Of a stretch of 64,000 nucleotides of DNA, positions 8,353 through 17,564 are shown piece by piece. The DNA comes from Methanobacteriota archaeon (lineage in GTDB: Archaea; Halobacteriota; Methanosarcinia; Methanosarcinales; Methanosarcinaceae): positions 1-64,000 of the forward strand of contig JAEWQJ010000038.1 of assembly GCA_023399215.1 (NCBI GenBank), given 5' to 3'. The position numbers were made by a program, and so were the translations under genes. A model generated the notes under the pieces. It saw nothing but the letters and a program-made list of their open reading frames with translations, did no database searches and had not been told where the DNA came from. Numbering within the stretch: the stretch's first letter is position 1; each line of letters opens with the position of its first letter.

Positions 8353-9618
8353 TTAGACTTCTTTTCTAATTTCTGTTGCCCCACCGAGGTATGGCCTGAG
8401 AACCTCAGGGATTTCCACACTTCCGTCCTCACGCTGGTAGTTCTCGAGTATCGCAACGACCGTTCTCCCTACAGCAAGGCCTGAGCCATTAAGGGTATGG
8501 ACGAACTGCGGGCCTTCCGGAGTCCTGAAACGGATATTAGCCCTTCTGGCCTGGAAGTTCTCGAAATTGGAGCACGAAGATATTTCTCTGTATTTTTCCT
8601 GTGTGGGCACCCACACTTCGAGGTCATAAGTCTTCGCTGCTGAGAATCCGATGTCTCCAGTACACAGGTTTACCACACGATAAGGCAATTTCAAAAGTTT
8701 AAGGATTTCTTCCGCATCATTGGTAAGCTTTTCCATTTCATCATATGAGGTTTCTGGCTTTACGAACTTGACAAGTTCAACCTTATTGAACTGATGTTGA
8801 CGGATGATGCCTCTGGTATCCTGACCGTGTTTTCCTGCCTCACGCCTGAAACAGGCAGTATACGCTGTAAGGAAGACAGGCAGCTTTTCAATATAATCGT
8901 CCATAAAGAGATTGGTTACAGGTACTTCTGCGGTAGGTGCAAGATAGTAACCATCAGTACACAGGTACATATCCTCCTTAAATTTCGGCAACTGACCTGT
9001 GCCAGTCATGGCTTTTTCATTGATAAGTACAGGTGGAAAAACTTCAGTATAACCCTGCCTTTCATGTACATCCAGCATAAAGTTTATGAGAGCTCTTTCG
9101 AGCTTTGCACCCATTCCTTTATAGACTGTAAAACCCTGGCCTGCAATCTTGGCCCCTTTCTCAAAGTCGAGTATATCCAGTGCTTCTCCGATATCCCAAT
9201 GTGGCTTTGGAGTAAACGTGAACTTTCTTGGCTCGCCAACAACCCTTACAACTGGATTATCATTCTCGTCCTTACCTACTGGAGTTGTCGAGGATGGGAT
9301 ATTGGGAATTCTGAGCATTATTTCATGTATTTTTGACTTGTAATCACGTATTATATCATCGGTTTCTTTTATACGGCTATTAATGCCTTGCATTTCCTCT
9401 ATCTTGGATAAAGTATCTTTATTTTCTTTCTTTAGCTTCGCTATCTCACGGGTGACCACATTGCGCTTATGTTTTAGCTCATCACCTTCGGCGAGACATT
9501 TTCTCCACGCTATATCATACTCAAGAAGGCTGTCTATAAGCTCAGTGCTCATATTCCTATTAATGAGAGCATTTCTAACTATATCGGGACTATTACGTAC
9601 AAGTTTAAGATCCAGCAT
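8353..9618 (-). CDS. serS: Seryl-tRNA synthetase (bacterial-type class II)
   Basis: 421 residues from the internal Met giving MLDLKLVRNSPD, the standard family start. The longer frame adds 59 residues of hydrophobic, low-complexity sequence that is unlikely to be translated. The N-terminal ~110 residues are the long antiparallel coiled coil that grips the tRNA-Ser variable arm. The catalytic core shows class II motif 2 (FRREAG) with the TRGIIRQHQF segment, and motif 3 GSGLAVGRTVVAILE. The architecture is bacterial-type, not the divergent methanogen-type SerRS. It charges tRNA-Ser with serine, and also tRNA-Sec where present. The gene is monocistronic, convergent with none, and lies 218 bp downstream of sppA on the same strand. 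Confidence 0.96.
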   Translation of the reverse strand: MLDLKLVRNSPDIVRNALINRNMSTELIDSLLEYDIAWRKCLAEGDELKHKRNVVTREIAKLKKENKDTLSKIEEMQGINSRIKETDDIIRDYKSKIHEIMLRIPNIPSSTTPVGKDENDNPVVRVVGEPRKFTFTPKPHWDIGEALDILDFEKGAKIAGQGFTVYKGMGAKLERALINFMLDVHERQGYTEVFPPVLINEKAMTGTGQLPKFKEDMYLCTDGYYLAPTAEVPVTNLFMDDYIEKLPVFLTAYTACFRREAGKHGQDTRGIIRQHQFNKVELVKFVKPETSYDEMEKLTNDAEEILKLLKLPYRVVNLCTGDIGFSAAKTYDLEVWVPTQEKYREISSCSNFENFQARRANIRFRTPEGPQFVHTLNGSGLAVGRTVVAILENYQREDGSVEIPEVLRPYLGGATEIRKEV

Positions 9619-9836
9619 ATTAAGCCCGAGATATCCTGCATGTGAGAGAATATATATTTTGTGATTTTTCGGGTGTAAAGCTGTTATGAAAATCAGCAAA
9701 GTTGAAAAAGAAGAGAAAGAGCAGGAAAATATTAAGATAAAAAATAAAATTAAAAAATCTGGAAATTTTAACTGCTTGCAATTAACTGCTCGCAATTAAA
9801 ATCATATTACTTATTAATACTCTGCTCTGTTAGATT

Positions 9837-11021
9837 TCAGGCAAGAATTCTCCCATATGGACTTTCTTCAAAGTAACTGACAGACTGTTTGGCTGTCTCA
9901 TTAGATCCTTTGGAATCTGAACCCAAAAGTAGCCTTGAAAGACTTGCCTTGTTCATATATTCAACTTTTGGTTCCCCTGAAATTCCTCCAAGTTCCGCAG
10001 CCTTGTCAATTGCATCATAAAGATTTCCAAAGCTATCCACAAGCCCAAGTTCCTTTGCCCTGGTTCCGGTGTATATGCGGCCATCAGCAAGGGCCTTTAC
10101 TTCACCTCTAGACATATTACGCCCTTCAGAAACTTCAGTTACGAAATTTTCGTAGCTATCCATAACTACAGAATCAGCATACTCTTTTTCCTGATCAGTA
10201 AGTCCTCTCCAGGTACTTCCCATGTCTTTCATTTCTCCAGATTTTGCAACGTAGTAATCTACACCTGTTTCTTTATTAGAGAGAGAATTATTCTGGAAGA
10301 CCCAGATCACTCCAATAGATCCGGTATTCGTAGAGGGATTTGCAATAATGTAATCAGTCGGCGCAGAGATATAATATGCAGCACTGGCTGCAAGGTCTCC
10401 CATAGATACAACAACAGGAATTCCTTTCGCCTGGACTTTCTTAATTTCTTCTACAATTTCTTGGGCTGCTGCTGGAGATCCTCCAGGACTGTCAATTCTA
10501 AGCACAATTGCCTTGACTCCATTATCTGCGGCAGCTCTGTGAATATCTCCTGCAATCTCTTCTGAAGTAGCATAACCAAGCCCTTCAGCAACGTTTCCGG
10601 AAAATATAGTACCCTGGACATAGATAATAGCTACCTTCTCCGAACTTCCCAGGCTTCCACCAACACCAAAATTGGAGGAGATTAACGCAAGACTCGCCAG
10701 TATGATAGTAATGAGAGCCAGTACGACCAGCAGGTAGGGCATCCATCTATGCTTTTTTTTCTGTGGACACGGATTGGGATTCATGATTAAACTCTTGTTT
10801 TTAATTTCTTTATTTTCATAGACCTCAACGTGGGGCCCATGATCAGCTATTTTTTCCGGACCATCAGTGGCAGAGCTGTCAAAGGAGTTATCACTCGTAC
10901 CGTAAATTCCATTATCAGGAACAGAGCAATCTCTTCCATTGTGAGGACTGCTTTGTAAGTTGTCATCTCCAGATAGATCTTCTGAGTTCGTATCTTCAGG
11001 GTTTATGTTTTTATCGCTCAT
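9837..11021 (-). CDS. sppA: Signal peptide peptidase SppA (S49 serine protease)
   Basis: 394 residues. A ~90-residue acidic, Asn/Ser-rich cytoplasmic N-terminus precedes one membrane helix (~95-117), followed by an S49 protease domain. The catalytic Ser is in GDLAASAAYY (Ser213) and the presumed catalytic Lys in VAKSGEMKDMGS (Lys260), the Ser/Lys dyad of the half-length SppA form. RIDSPGGSP is the usual oxyanion-region motif. It cleaves signal-peptide remnants within or near the membrane. The long disordered N-terminal tail is unusual for the family and might allow regulation. Divergent from metG across about 400 bp. Confidence 0.93.
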   Translation of the reverse strand: MSDKNINPEDTNSEDLSGDDNLQSSPHNGRDCSVPDNGIYGTSDNSFDSSATDGPEKIADHGPHVEVYENKEIKNKSLIMNPNPCPQKKKHRWMPYLLVVLALITIILASLALISSNFGVGGSLGSSEKVAIIYVQGTIFSGNVAEGLGYATSEEIAGDIHRAAADNGVKAIVLRIDSPGGSPAAAQEIVEEIKKVQAKGIPVVVSMGDLAASAAYYISAPTDYIIANPSTNTGSIGVIWVFQNNSLSNKETGVDYYVAKSGEMKDMGSTWRGLTDQEKEYADSVVMDSYENFVTEVSEGRNMSRGEVKALADGRIYTGTRAKELGLVDSFGNLYDAIDKAAELGGISGEPKVEYMNKASLSRLLLGSDSKGSNETAKQSVSYFEESPYGRILA

Positions 11022-11428
11022 ATCTGATGGAACCGTATATTTAGGATCGTATATTTTAGATTTACCACTTTAGTTTGCGGTCTTGAGCATTGTTTGAATT
11101 ATTAATCAAGAGAATATATAGTATTGTAGCTAGTATTGTAGTAGGCGGCACAAGAAGGATAACTTACAAAAGCCCGCAGGCAATAGAATTACTTAACAGC
11201 CTATTTATTGGAGCTATTATTAATCTGTCTCTACATCCCATCCTTCTTTATATATGATTATTAACTATTCCTCAAATAGATTACCTTGTAAAACACAGTA
11301 GCAAAACAGAGTTCAGAGTTGCAACAAACTTTTTCTAAAAAAGTTTGATCAAAAACGTAAGCGAAATATATTTCAGAGTTGCAATCATCGAAGAGGAATA
11401 TATTCATAAAAAATATATGGAGATAAGA
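11022..11428. promoter_or_regulatory. Divergent sppA/metG intergenic region
   Basis: About 400 bp that must contain both promoters. An 11-bp duplication (tagtattgtag) lies near 11119-11141, and tttatatatgatt near 11250 is a possible TATA element. A perfect hairpin sits at 11325-11347 (separate entry). No riboswitch or T-box-like element was recognised. Confidence 0.4.
11325..11347. repeat. Perfect 10-bp inverted repeat, dispersed hairpin family
   Basis: CAAACTTTTT, loop CTA, AAAAAGTTTG: ten paired bases with a three-base loop. The same architecture, with paired A/G and T/C changes, recurs in the 56-bp tandem repeats at 25361-25586 (CAAGCTTTTT, TTT, AAAAAGCTTG). It lies about 80 bp before metG and could sit in its leader or mark an upstream terminator. 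Confidence 0.75.
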
Positions 11429-13561
11429 ATGCCAGAATCATCCAGTAAACCCGTACTTGTCACCTGTGGCCTGCCTTATGCTAATGGCAAGGCTCATATC
11501 GGGCATCTTCGGACCTATGTGCCCGCTGATATTTATACCCGTTCCCTGCGAAAAGAAGGGAGGGACGTTACTTTTGTCTGCGGCTCGGATACTCACGGTA
11601 CCCCTATTGTCGTAAATGCCGAAGAACTAGGGATTACTCCCAAAGAACTTGTAAAAGTATATCATAAACATTTTGATGAGACTTTCAAGCAGCTTGGAGT
11701 TTACTTTGATGCTTTTGGGACTACTGACGATCCTGAGAATCACAACCGTACCCTGGATATTGTCAACAAGCTAATTGAAAAAGGCTATGTGTACCCGAAA
11801 ACTATCGAAATTGCCTATTGCCCTAAGTGCAATCGTTTTCTCCCTGACCGCTATGTAGAAGGTTCCTGCCCTCACTGCGGCGAAATTGCAAGAGGAGACG
11901 AATGCGATCAGGGATGTGGAAAACACCTTGAGCCCGGAGAACTTCTGAACCCTGTCTGCACTATTTGCGGAGGACCTGCAGAGTACAGACAGCAGGAACA
12001 CTTCTTTTTCAAGCTTTCCGAATTCAGCGATTACCTTAAGGACTATCTCTCAAATGACCTTGGTGGAACCATAAATGCCAGAAATTATGCACTTGGCTGG
12101 GTAAAGCAAGGACTTACAGACTGGTGCATCACCCGGAACCTGGAATGGGGAGTAAAATTTCCTGGGCATGATGACCTCGTGGTCTATGTCTGGGTAGATG
12201 CTCCTATAGGATATATCGCCTTTACCGAGGAATGGGCTACAAAAGCCGGGGATTCCTGGGAAAAATTCTGGAAAAACGACGGGGAAATTGTCCATTTTAT
12301 AGGTGGGGACATTACCTATCATCACTGTATTTTCTGGCCAGCTATGCTTAAAGGTGCGGATTATTCGGTACCGACCGCTGTTGTAGCTTCAGGCATGGTC
12401 AAAATTGAAGATAAAAAGTTTTCCAAGAGCCGAGGTAATGTGGTCTGGGTAGGAGAAGATTACCTTGACCACGGCTTCCATCCTGACCTGCTGAGATATT
12501 ATCTGGCAAGTTATACTTCCCACACAAAGGAGCTGAACTTTTCCTGGCGCGTGCTTCAGGAAAAGATCAATACTGAACTTGTTTCCGTGCTCGGGAATTT
12601 CCTGTACAGGACAATGCTTTTCGCTTTCAAGAACTATGGAGAAGTTCCATCCGGAGAGCTTGAGCCTGAAGTAAGTAAAGAAATCGAAAAGACCCTGAAG
12701 GACGTAAAAGCTGCAATGGCCGAATACGAGTTTAAAAAAGCCATTGATTCTGCAATGTCCCTTGCATCTTTCGGAAATATCTACTTCCAGTCCCACGAAC
12801 CCTGGAACCTGATAAAACAGGATAAGGCAGCCTGTGGACAGGTGCTTTACAACTGCCTGCACCTGGCAAAAGCTCTATGCCTTATTTTTGAGCCAGTGAC
12901 TCCAGGAAGCGTGGAGACCGCCTGGAAAGAGCTTGGGCAGGAAGGAGACCTGCACACCGCCCTGTATGCTGATGCTCTCGTACCTCTAAAAGCAGGCACA
13001 AAACTTGCAAAGCCCAAAATCCTTTTCACAAAGCTTGAAGATGACAGGATTGAGGAAATGGAAGAGATTGCAAACCAGAGAGTAAAAGCTGCAGATGCAA
13101 AGAAAGCCGCAGGAAAGGGTAAAGGTAAAGAGCCCACCAAATCCGAAGGGATGGGTCCTGCCGAAGAAACAAAACCAGCCGAGAAAGCTGAAAGCGCAGC
13201 AAAACCCATGGAAGAGGAAAAAGAAACACTGCCCACGATCGAGTATGAAGACTTTGCAAAACTCGACATCCGCGTAGGAAAAGTTCTTCTCGCCGAACCT
13301 GTGAAGAAATCAAAAAAGCTCATCAGGATTGAAGTGGACATCGGCGAAGAAAAACCAAGGCAGCTTGTTGCAGGTCTTTCTTCTTATTACGCTCCTGAAG
13401 AGCTTGTAGGAAAATCTGTAATCGTACTCGCCAATCTGAAACCTGCCAAACTCTGCGGAGTCAAATCAAATGGCATGATGCTTGCAGCCGACGACGGCGG
13501 AGATATTGTAGCAGCCCTGATGCCGGACAAAGAGATAAAGCCGGGTTCAAGGATACACTAA
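11429..13561 (+). CDS. metG: Methionyl-tRNA synthetase with C-terminal tRNA-binding domain
   Basis: 710 residues from the ATG preceded by ggag six bases upstream; the longer frame adds 28 poorly supported residues. Class I synthetase signatures are HIGH (23-26) and KFSKS for KMSKS (~335). Between them are Cys-rich zinc knuckles (CPKC, CPHC, CDQGC, CTIC). A Lys/Ala/Glu-rich flexible linker (~555-605) joins a C-terminal EMAP/Trbp111 OB-fold (YEDFAKLDIRVGKV... through SNGMMLAADD) that improves tRNA binding and dimerises the enzyme. It attaches Met to initiator and elongator tRNA-Met. In some archaea the OB-fold is a separate protein; here it is fused. Confidence 0.97.
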   Translation: MPESSSKPVLVTCGLPYANGKAHIGHLRTYVPADIYTRSLRKEGRDVTFVCGSDTHGTPIVVNAEELGITPKELVKVYHKHFDETFKQLGVYFDAFGTTDDPENHNRTLDIVNKLIEKGYVYPKTIEIAYCPKCNRFLPDRYVEGSCPHCGEIARGDECDQGCGKHLEPGELLNPVCTICGGPAEYRQQEHFFFKLSEFSDYLKDYLSNDLGGTINARNYALGWVKQGLTDWCITRNLEWGVKFPGHDDLVVYVWVDAPIGYIAFTEEWATKAGDSWEKFWKNDGEIVHFIGGDITYHHCIFWPAMLKGADYSVPTAVVASGMVKIEDKKFSKSRGNVVWVGEDYLDHGFHPDLLRYYLASYTSHTKELNFSWRVLQEKINTELVSVLGNFLYRTMLFAFKNYGEVPSGELEPEVSKEIEKTLKDVKAAMAEYEFKKAIDSAMSLASFGNIYFQSHEPWNLIKQDKAACGQVLYNCLHLAKALCLIFEPVTPGSVETAWKELGQEGDLHTALYADALVPLKAGTKLAKPKILFTKLEDDRIEEMEEIANQRVKAADAKKAAGKGKGKEPTKSEGMGPAEETKPAEKAESAAKPMEEEKETLPTIEYEDFAKLDIRVGKVLLAEPVKKSKKLIRIEVDIGEEKPRQLVAGLSSYYAPEELVGKSVIVLANLKPAKLCGVKSNGMMLAADDGGDIVAALMPDKEIKPGSRIH

Positions 13562-14129
13562 AACAACCTATTGAATAAAAAATACTTTTACTGGCTTAGA
13601 ACCGTCTTCTAATTATATATTAGAGGGCGCCTCAACCAGTTTATCTGGCAGCGCATCCCAGAAAAGGTAGAGTTAAGCAAAAAAGATAAAATACAATTTG
13701 AAAAGAGTAACATGCAGGTAGAATTCAATCCTTTTATTTATTAGGTAGGGGTTTCATTTTTATTTTCTGCTTTTTACTCTTATTTTCTGCTTTCTGTTTT
13801 TATTTTCATTTTCATTTTCATTTCATAAGCGTTACGGATTATTCATTATTTTTTTGCTCAAGCATCAACAATGCAACCCTTAACAAAAAGTTTTTTATTG
13901 ATATGAAAAACATTTTTATATAGTTGTATAGATCTAATAGATATAAAGCAAGCTGTTTGAATAAATCCCCATACTTTCAACTTTTATTTTTAAATCTCAG
14001 CTAAGTTAGACTAATCTGCGTTAATAAATGGAAAAGCAGACAGTTATTACAATAAATTATGAAAAATCCAGCCAGAAATTTCGATGACCTACTCTTTAGA
14101 AAATTGAAATAATGAACAGGAGAACTTTG
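13562..14129. other. Intergenic region after metG
   Basis: AT-rich with short repeats (tattttcattttcattttcatttc at about 13802-13825). The sequence around 13914-13930 (tttttatatagttgtat) is a plausible TATA region for the secreted-protein pair that follows, giving a long leader. I find no gene with coding character here. Confidence 0.45.
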
Positions 14130-14816
14130 ATGAAACGCCTAAATTTGTTTTCGATACTTTTTACACTTATACTGCTTCTTCTGGTTCCGAATCTCGCAGC
14201 AGCCGAGTTGGTAGCTGAAACTGCTGAAATTCCATATCAGATAAATAACTCTGACCGCATAGCGATTGGCACGGTGAGTAAGATAATTGATTACGGCAGA
14301 TACACTATTATCACAATTGCAGTTAATGAGTGGCTCTATAATCCCCTGCCTGAAAAGACTATAAAAGTGAGAACTGAAACGGGAAGCGGTTATTGGACTG
14401 AAGATGAAGCTGAGTTTACTAAGAACGAATCCGTACTTATAATGTTAAAAGACGTAGATTTAGATAAACAACTTTTCAAAGCGACTTTCGGCTTTCCAGG
14501 AAAACACCCGATTTCAGACAGAGATGCAATAATCAAAGAGTTGAAAGCTCAGGGAAAATGGCCGGAAGAAAACCAAATTGAGAACAAAACAAATGAGATA
14601 AAACAAATCGAAAATGCCGAATATGTAGAGCAAGAAGGAAATCAAACAGAAAATAAAACAAATGATACCGGAATGACAGAGAATACAGAAACAACAGGCA
14701 AGCAAAAAGAAAGTTCCAATAAGACCCAGAAACCAGATACTACTCCTTTTATGAGCCCTGTCAGTGTGATCGTAGCAATGCTTGGGGCAATTGTATACTT
14801 AGAAAGGAAGAAATAA
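14130..14816 (+). CDS. Secreted C-terminally anchored protein, tandem paralogue 1
   Basis: 228 residues from the ATG behind aggag (longer frame starts at 14112). A signal peptide spans ~1-25 (MKRLNLFSILF, hydrophobic core, AAA). A ~125-residue extracellular domain with alternating beta-like strands follows, then a Glu/Asn/Thr-rich linker containing many N-x-S/T sites, and a final segment TPFMSPVSVIVAMLGAIVYL with a basic tail ERKK. That tail resembles archaeal PGF-CTERM-like anchor signals. The next gene is a paralogue. Function unknown: no catalytic motif is visible. A surface-attached domain on a glycosylated stalk fits the layout. Confidence 0.7.
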   Translation: MKRLNLFSILFTLILLLLVPNLAAAELVAETAEIPYQINNSDRIAIGTVSKIIDYGRYTIITIAVNEWLYNPLPEKTIKVRTETGSGYWTEDEAEFTKNESVLIMLKDVDLDKQLFKATFGFPGKHPISDRDAIIKELKAQGKWPEENQIENKTNEIKQIENAEYVEQEGNQTENKTNDTGMTENTETTGKQKESSNKTQKPDTTPFMSPVSVIVAMLGAIVYLERKK

Positions 14817-14870
14817 CAATGACTTTTTGATATTTTGTATAGTGTGAAAATAAAGAACAGGAGAACTTTG

Positions 14871-15560
14871 ATGAAACGCCTAAATTTGTTTTCGATACTT
14901 TTTACACTTATACTGCTTCTTCTAGTTCCGAATCTCGCAGCGGCTTCATTTATTGCAGAAGCTGCAGAAATACCGTACCAGATAAACAGCTCTGACCGCA
15001 TAGTTATTGGTACAGTGAGCAGGGTTGATATGTTTCGTGACCACATGATTGCTACAATTAAAGTTAATGAGTGGCTCTATAACTCTCTGCCCACAAAAAC
15101 CATAAAAGTAAGAAGTGGAATCGGGACTAATGTAGCGATGTCAACTGAGCCCAATTTCATTCAGAACGAATCAGTGCTCTTGATGCTAAATGATATAAAT
15201 CTAGATCAACAGCTTTTCCATGTTGCTATAGGAGATCCAGGAAAACACCCTATTTCTGATAGAGACGCAGTAGTCAAGGAGCTGAAAGCTCTGGGTAAGT
15301 GGCCGGAAGAAAACCAAACAGAAAACAAAACAAACGAGACCGAAGAGATAGAGAACATTGAACCAATAGACAAACAAGAAGAAAATCAAACAGAAAATAA
15401 GACAAATGAAACCGGAATGACAGAGAATACAGGAATAACAGGCGAACAAGAAGAAAGTTCAAGTCAGACCCAGAAACCAGATACTACTCCTTTTATGAGC
15501 CCTGTCAGTGTGATTGCAGTAATGTTGGGGGCAGTCATATATATAAGAAGAAATCAATAA
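14871..15560 (+). CDS. Secreted C-terminally anchored protein, tandem paralogue 2
   Basis: 229 residues from the ATG behind ggag; the upstream 12 codons in the longer frame are unsupported. Same plan as the preceding gene: identical signal peptide, ~125-residue ectodomain with IPYQIN.SDRI and VNEWLYN blocks, a Glu/Asn/Thr stalk with N-x-T sites, and TPFMSPVSVIAVMLGAVIYI plus RRNQ. DNA around the start and the 3' end is almost identical between copies, while the ectodomain core has diverged (YWTEDEAEF against VAMSTEPNF). This indicates tandem duplication with later divergence or conversion at the ends. Function unknown. Confidence 0.7.
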   Translation: MKRLNLFSILFTLILLLLVPNLAAASFIAEAAEIPYQINSSDRIVIGTVSRVDMFRDHMIATIKVNEWLYNSLPTKTIKVRSGIGTNVAMSTEPNFIQNESVLLMLNDINLDQQLFHVAIGDPGKHPISDRDAVVKELKALGKWPEENQTENKTNETEEIENIEPIDKQEENQTENKTNETGMTENTGITGEQEESSSQTQKPDTTPFMSPVSVIAVMLGAVIYIRRNQ

Positions 15561-15596
15561 AAACTACAGAAGGAGAGTTTAGGCAGATTTTATAAA

Positions 15597-15642
15597 AAGA
15601 TCGTGTCCCAAAATAATTGACTTAATTTTAAGACACGATCTT
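15597..15642. repeat. Hairpin between convergent genes, related to a MITE end
   Basis: AAGATCGTGTC at 15597-15607 pairs perfectly with GACACGATCTT at 15632-15642 across an AT-rich loop. The right arm with its inner flank (aattttaagacacgatctta) matches 18 of 20 bases of the terminal repeat of the 245-bp element at 55890-56134. It could act as a two-way terminator between the secreted-protein gene and the convergent HTH-PRTase gene. Confidence 0.75.
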
Positions 15643-15667
15643 ATTTAGCCTGTATAGGTTTTTAAAT

Positions 15668-16279
15668 TCAGTCCAAACGTACAATTCTTACAAGAGACTT
15701 AATCGGGACATTAGCAATCATATCTGCACCTTTTTTATCGACCAGTACCACTACAACTCTTGGTTTTGCATTCATTTCTCTCAGTTGCTCAATCACTTCC
15801 ATACTGGTTGAACCGGTGGTAATAACATCATCCACGACAACGCAGTTTTTACCGGCAACTGATCCAAAATTCCTGCTTATGGTCCCTTTGTGTCCTGTGC
15901 TAACGGTCTCCTGCCCTTTGCGGTGATAAATAGCTAAATCTGCACCCAGTTCATATGCCATCATGCTTGCCAGAGGAATACCATTGGCTGCAACGCCAAC
16001 AACCACATCTACTTCAGTATTTGTTTTTCCCAGGGTCTCGAGCACAATATCGCAGAGTGCAAGCGAGATGTTATGAAGACGTTTAGCGCTTTTCCCTATA
16101 CTGTTCCAGTTTACGGAAATATCTTTTGGAGCGGGAGTTATTTCTTCTTTTTTTGAACGGGTTAAAAGCCAGGTAACGGTTTCCCTTGAAACATTGAGTT
16201 CCTCGGCGATCTGACCGGTTACAAGCCCATTGCTTTGCAGTTCCACAGCTTTCTGTATTAGATCTTCTATATCCTTCAT
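15668..16279 (-). CDS. GfcR/PyrE-like HTH-phosphoribosyltransferase regulator
   Basis: 203 residues. The N-terminal ~50 residues form a helix-turn-helix (LVTGQIAEELNVSRETVTWLL). The remainder is a type I phosphoribosyltransferase fold with the PRPP loop VVVDDVITTGSTS and a flexible-loop region around YHRKGQETVSTGHKG. It resembles orotate phosphoribosyltransferases, but the fused HTH is that of GfcR-type archaeal regulators of sugar and central metabolism. I infer a DNA-binding regulator sensing a phosphoribosyl or sugar-phosphate metabolite. Residual enzymatic activity cannot be excluded. Convergent with the secreted-protein pair; a strong hairpin separates them. Confidence 0.85.
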   Translation of the reverse strand: MKDIEDLIQKAVELQSNGLVTGQIAEELNVSRETVTWLLTRSKKEEITPAPKDISVNWNSIGKSAKRLHNISLALCDIVLETLGKTNTEVDVVVGVAANGIPLASMMAYELGADLAIYHRKGQETVSTGHKGTISRNFGSVAGKNCVVVDDVITTGSTSMEVIEQLREMNAKPRVVVVLVDKKGADMIANVPIKSLVRIVRLD

Positions 16280-16461
16280 GCCTCCATGCCCACCTGAAAT
16301 TTTTATCCGGCTATATTTCCGGGATTTCCAAATTAAGATAATATTATAATATAAGTTATATCAATTTCTTCAGCTTAAGATTAACTCTTTTACAAGACAC
16401 TACCTGTAAAAAGAGTGTACGAAAAACGTTGAAAAATTGGTACATACATCTACCAGATGTA

Positions 16462-16995
16462 TTAACCTTTATTTTTCTCCAGTACCATCTCAAGATAAGA
16501 AGTCCTGATAGAATCCTTTTCTCCGGCACCAAACTGTTTTAGTAATTCAAATAACTTTGCCCTTGAAGTTTCGAGTTCTTTTTCGCTTTCAGCCACGATT
16601 TCGACTTCAATAAATTGTCCAAGCCCTTCAACAGCATCGAGGCAAACAGTAATCTCTCCCGCCCTGAAAACTTCCCTTTTTTTACGGACTACTCCGGCTT
16701 CCGAAAAGCCAAGGGCATGAAGTATTTGTGTTGTGGTGACCTCGTCTATAGGAGTTTCGAATTCTTCCCTGGTCTTGGAGATCCCATCAAGTTTGGGGCC
16801 TTTATAAGTCATCACAGCCTGATCATTCAGGGAACGGATCCTGAGCGCTTCATCGGTTTTTGCAAAATCCCTATGAGGAGCTGCAAAATAAACGTCAGAC
16901 TGGTTCTCAACTCCAAGTTTTACTGCCCCTATATTCTTGAGAATAGGAAGGGCTTTTGAATGGTCTGCTCTGACCTTGACCTCGATTTCAATCAT
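16462..16995 (-). CDS. CYTH-domain protein (class IV adenylate cyclase CyaB-like)
   Basis: 177 residues covering one CYTH domain. The N-terminal signature EIEVK, Arg pairs in ALRIRSL, the MTYKGP strand, REEFETPI, VRKKREVF and the late EVEIVAE acidic strand complete the triphosphate tunnel. CYTH proteins bind triphosphates with divalent metals, acting as adenylate cyclases (CyaB), thiamine triphosphatases or inorganic triphosphatases. The length and the CyaB-like order of motifs favour class IV cyclase-like, but archaeal members are largely untested, so the activity is open. Independent of its neighbours by gaps over 150 bp. Confidence 0.88.
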   Translation of the reverse strand: MIEIEVKVRADHSKALPILKNIGAVKLGVENQSDVYFAAPHRDFAKTDEALRIRSLNDQAVMTYKGPKLDGISKTREEFETPIDEVTTTQILHALGFSEAGVVRKKREVFRAGEITVCLDAVEGLGQFIEVEIVAESEKELETSRAKLFELLKQFGAGEKDSIRTSYLEMVLEKNKG

Positions 16996-17159
16996 AATTT
17001 TCAGGCATCTCCAGCTAAATCCAGTTAAAATTAGTAAACATTGTGACAGAGGTATTTGTAGCTAGTATTTATGACTAGGCGCTTTGTCTTCTAGACACTT
17101 TGCCTTGCTAAAGCTCACCTCAGTAATCTAAAAAATAGAATCCGGAGAATCCGGATCTT

Positions 17160-17558
17160 TCATGCATCTTCAGGGACGAACTTGGTGCCGTAGTAGATCA
17201 TGCCACCTTCACCGTCCTCCCCAAGCTTGCGGAATACGGATCTTACCCTCATTCCAATGTGAATTATTTCGGGATCGCAAATTACCTGCGAGGTCAGACG
17301 GGGACCTTCATCAAGCTGAATTATCGCAAGAGTATAAGGAGTCTGGTCTTCAAAACCTTCCGCAGCTGTATGAATTACTGTATATGATATTATTTCGCCA
17401 GTGCCTTTGAACTTGTAAGGCTCAATATTGCCTATACGCCTACAGTTTACGCAAAAATTACGCGGAGGATAGAAATATTCCCCACATTCTTTACAGCGGG
17501 TACCTTCAAGGTTATACCTGCTGTCGAGACTTCTCCAGAATCTTGGAACGGAAGACAT
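17160..17558 (-). CDS. DUF35 OB-fold/zinc-ribbon scaffold protein of the thiolase-HMGCS complex
   Basis: 132 residues. N-terminal helix, then a rubredoxin-like zinc ribbon (Cys22, Cys25, Cys36, Cys39), then an OB-fold (GTGEIISYTVIHTAAEGFEDQTPYTLA and VRSVFRKLGEDGEGG blocks). In methanogens this family bridges acetoacetyl-CoA thiolase and HMG-CoA synthase so that acetoacetyl-CoA is handed between the active sites. Its position six bases after the thiolase stop and two genes after HMG-CoA synthase fits that role exactly. Third enzyme-cluster gene; co-transcription with the upstream genes is likely. Confidence 0.93.
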   Translation of the reverse strand: MSSVPRFWRSLDSRYNLEGTRCKECGEYFYPPRNFCVNCRRIGNIEPYKFKGTGEIISYTVIHTAAEGFEDQTPYTLAIIQLDEGPRLTSQVICDPEIIHIGMRVRSVFRKLGEDGEGGMIYYGTKFVPEDA

Positions 17559-17564
17559 CGGATC

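Noticed and set aside
8217..8456. 79-codon minus-strand frame at the end of serS
   Set aside because: Overlaps the conserved serS C-terminus in another frame and lacks coding character.
15668..16279. Genuine orotate phosphoribosyltransferase (pyrE)
   Set aside because: The fused N-terminal HTH and overall plan fit the GfcR-type regulator better than a pyrimidine biosynthetic enzyme.
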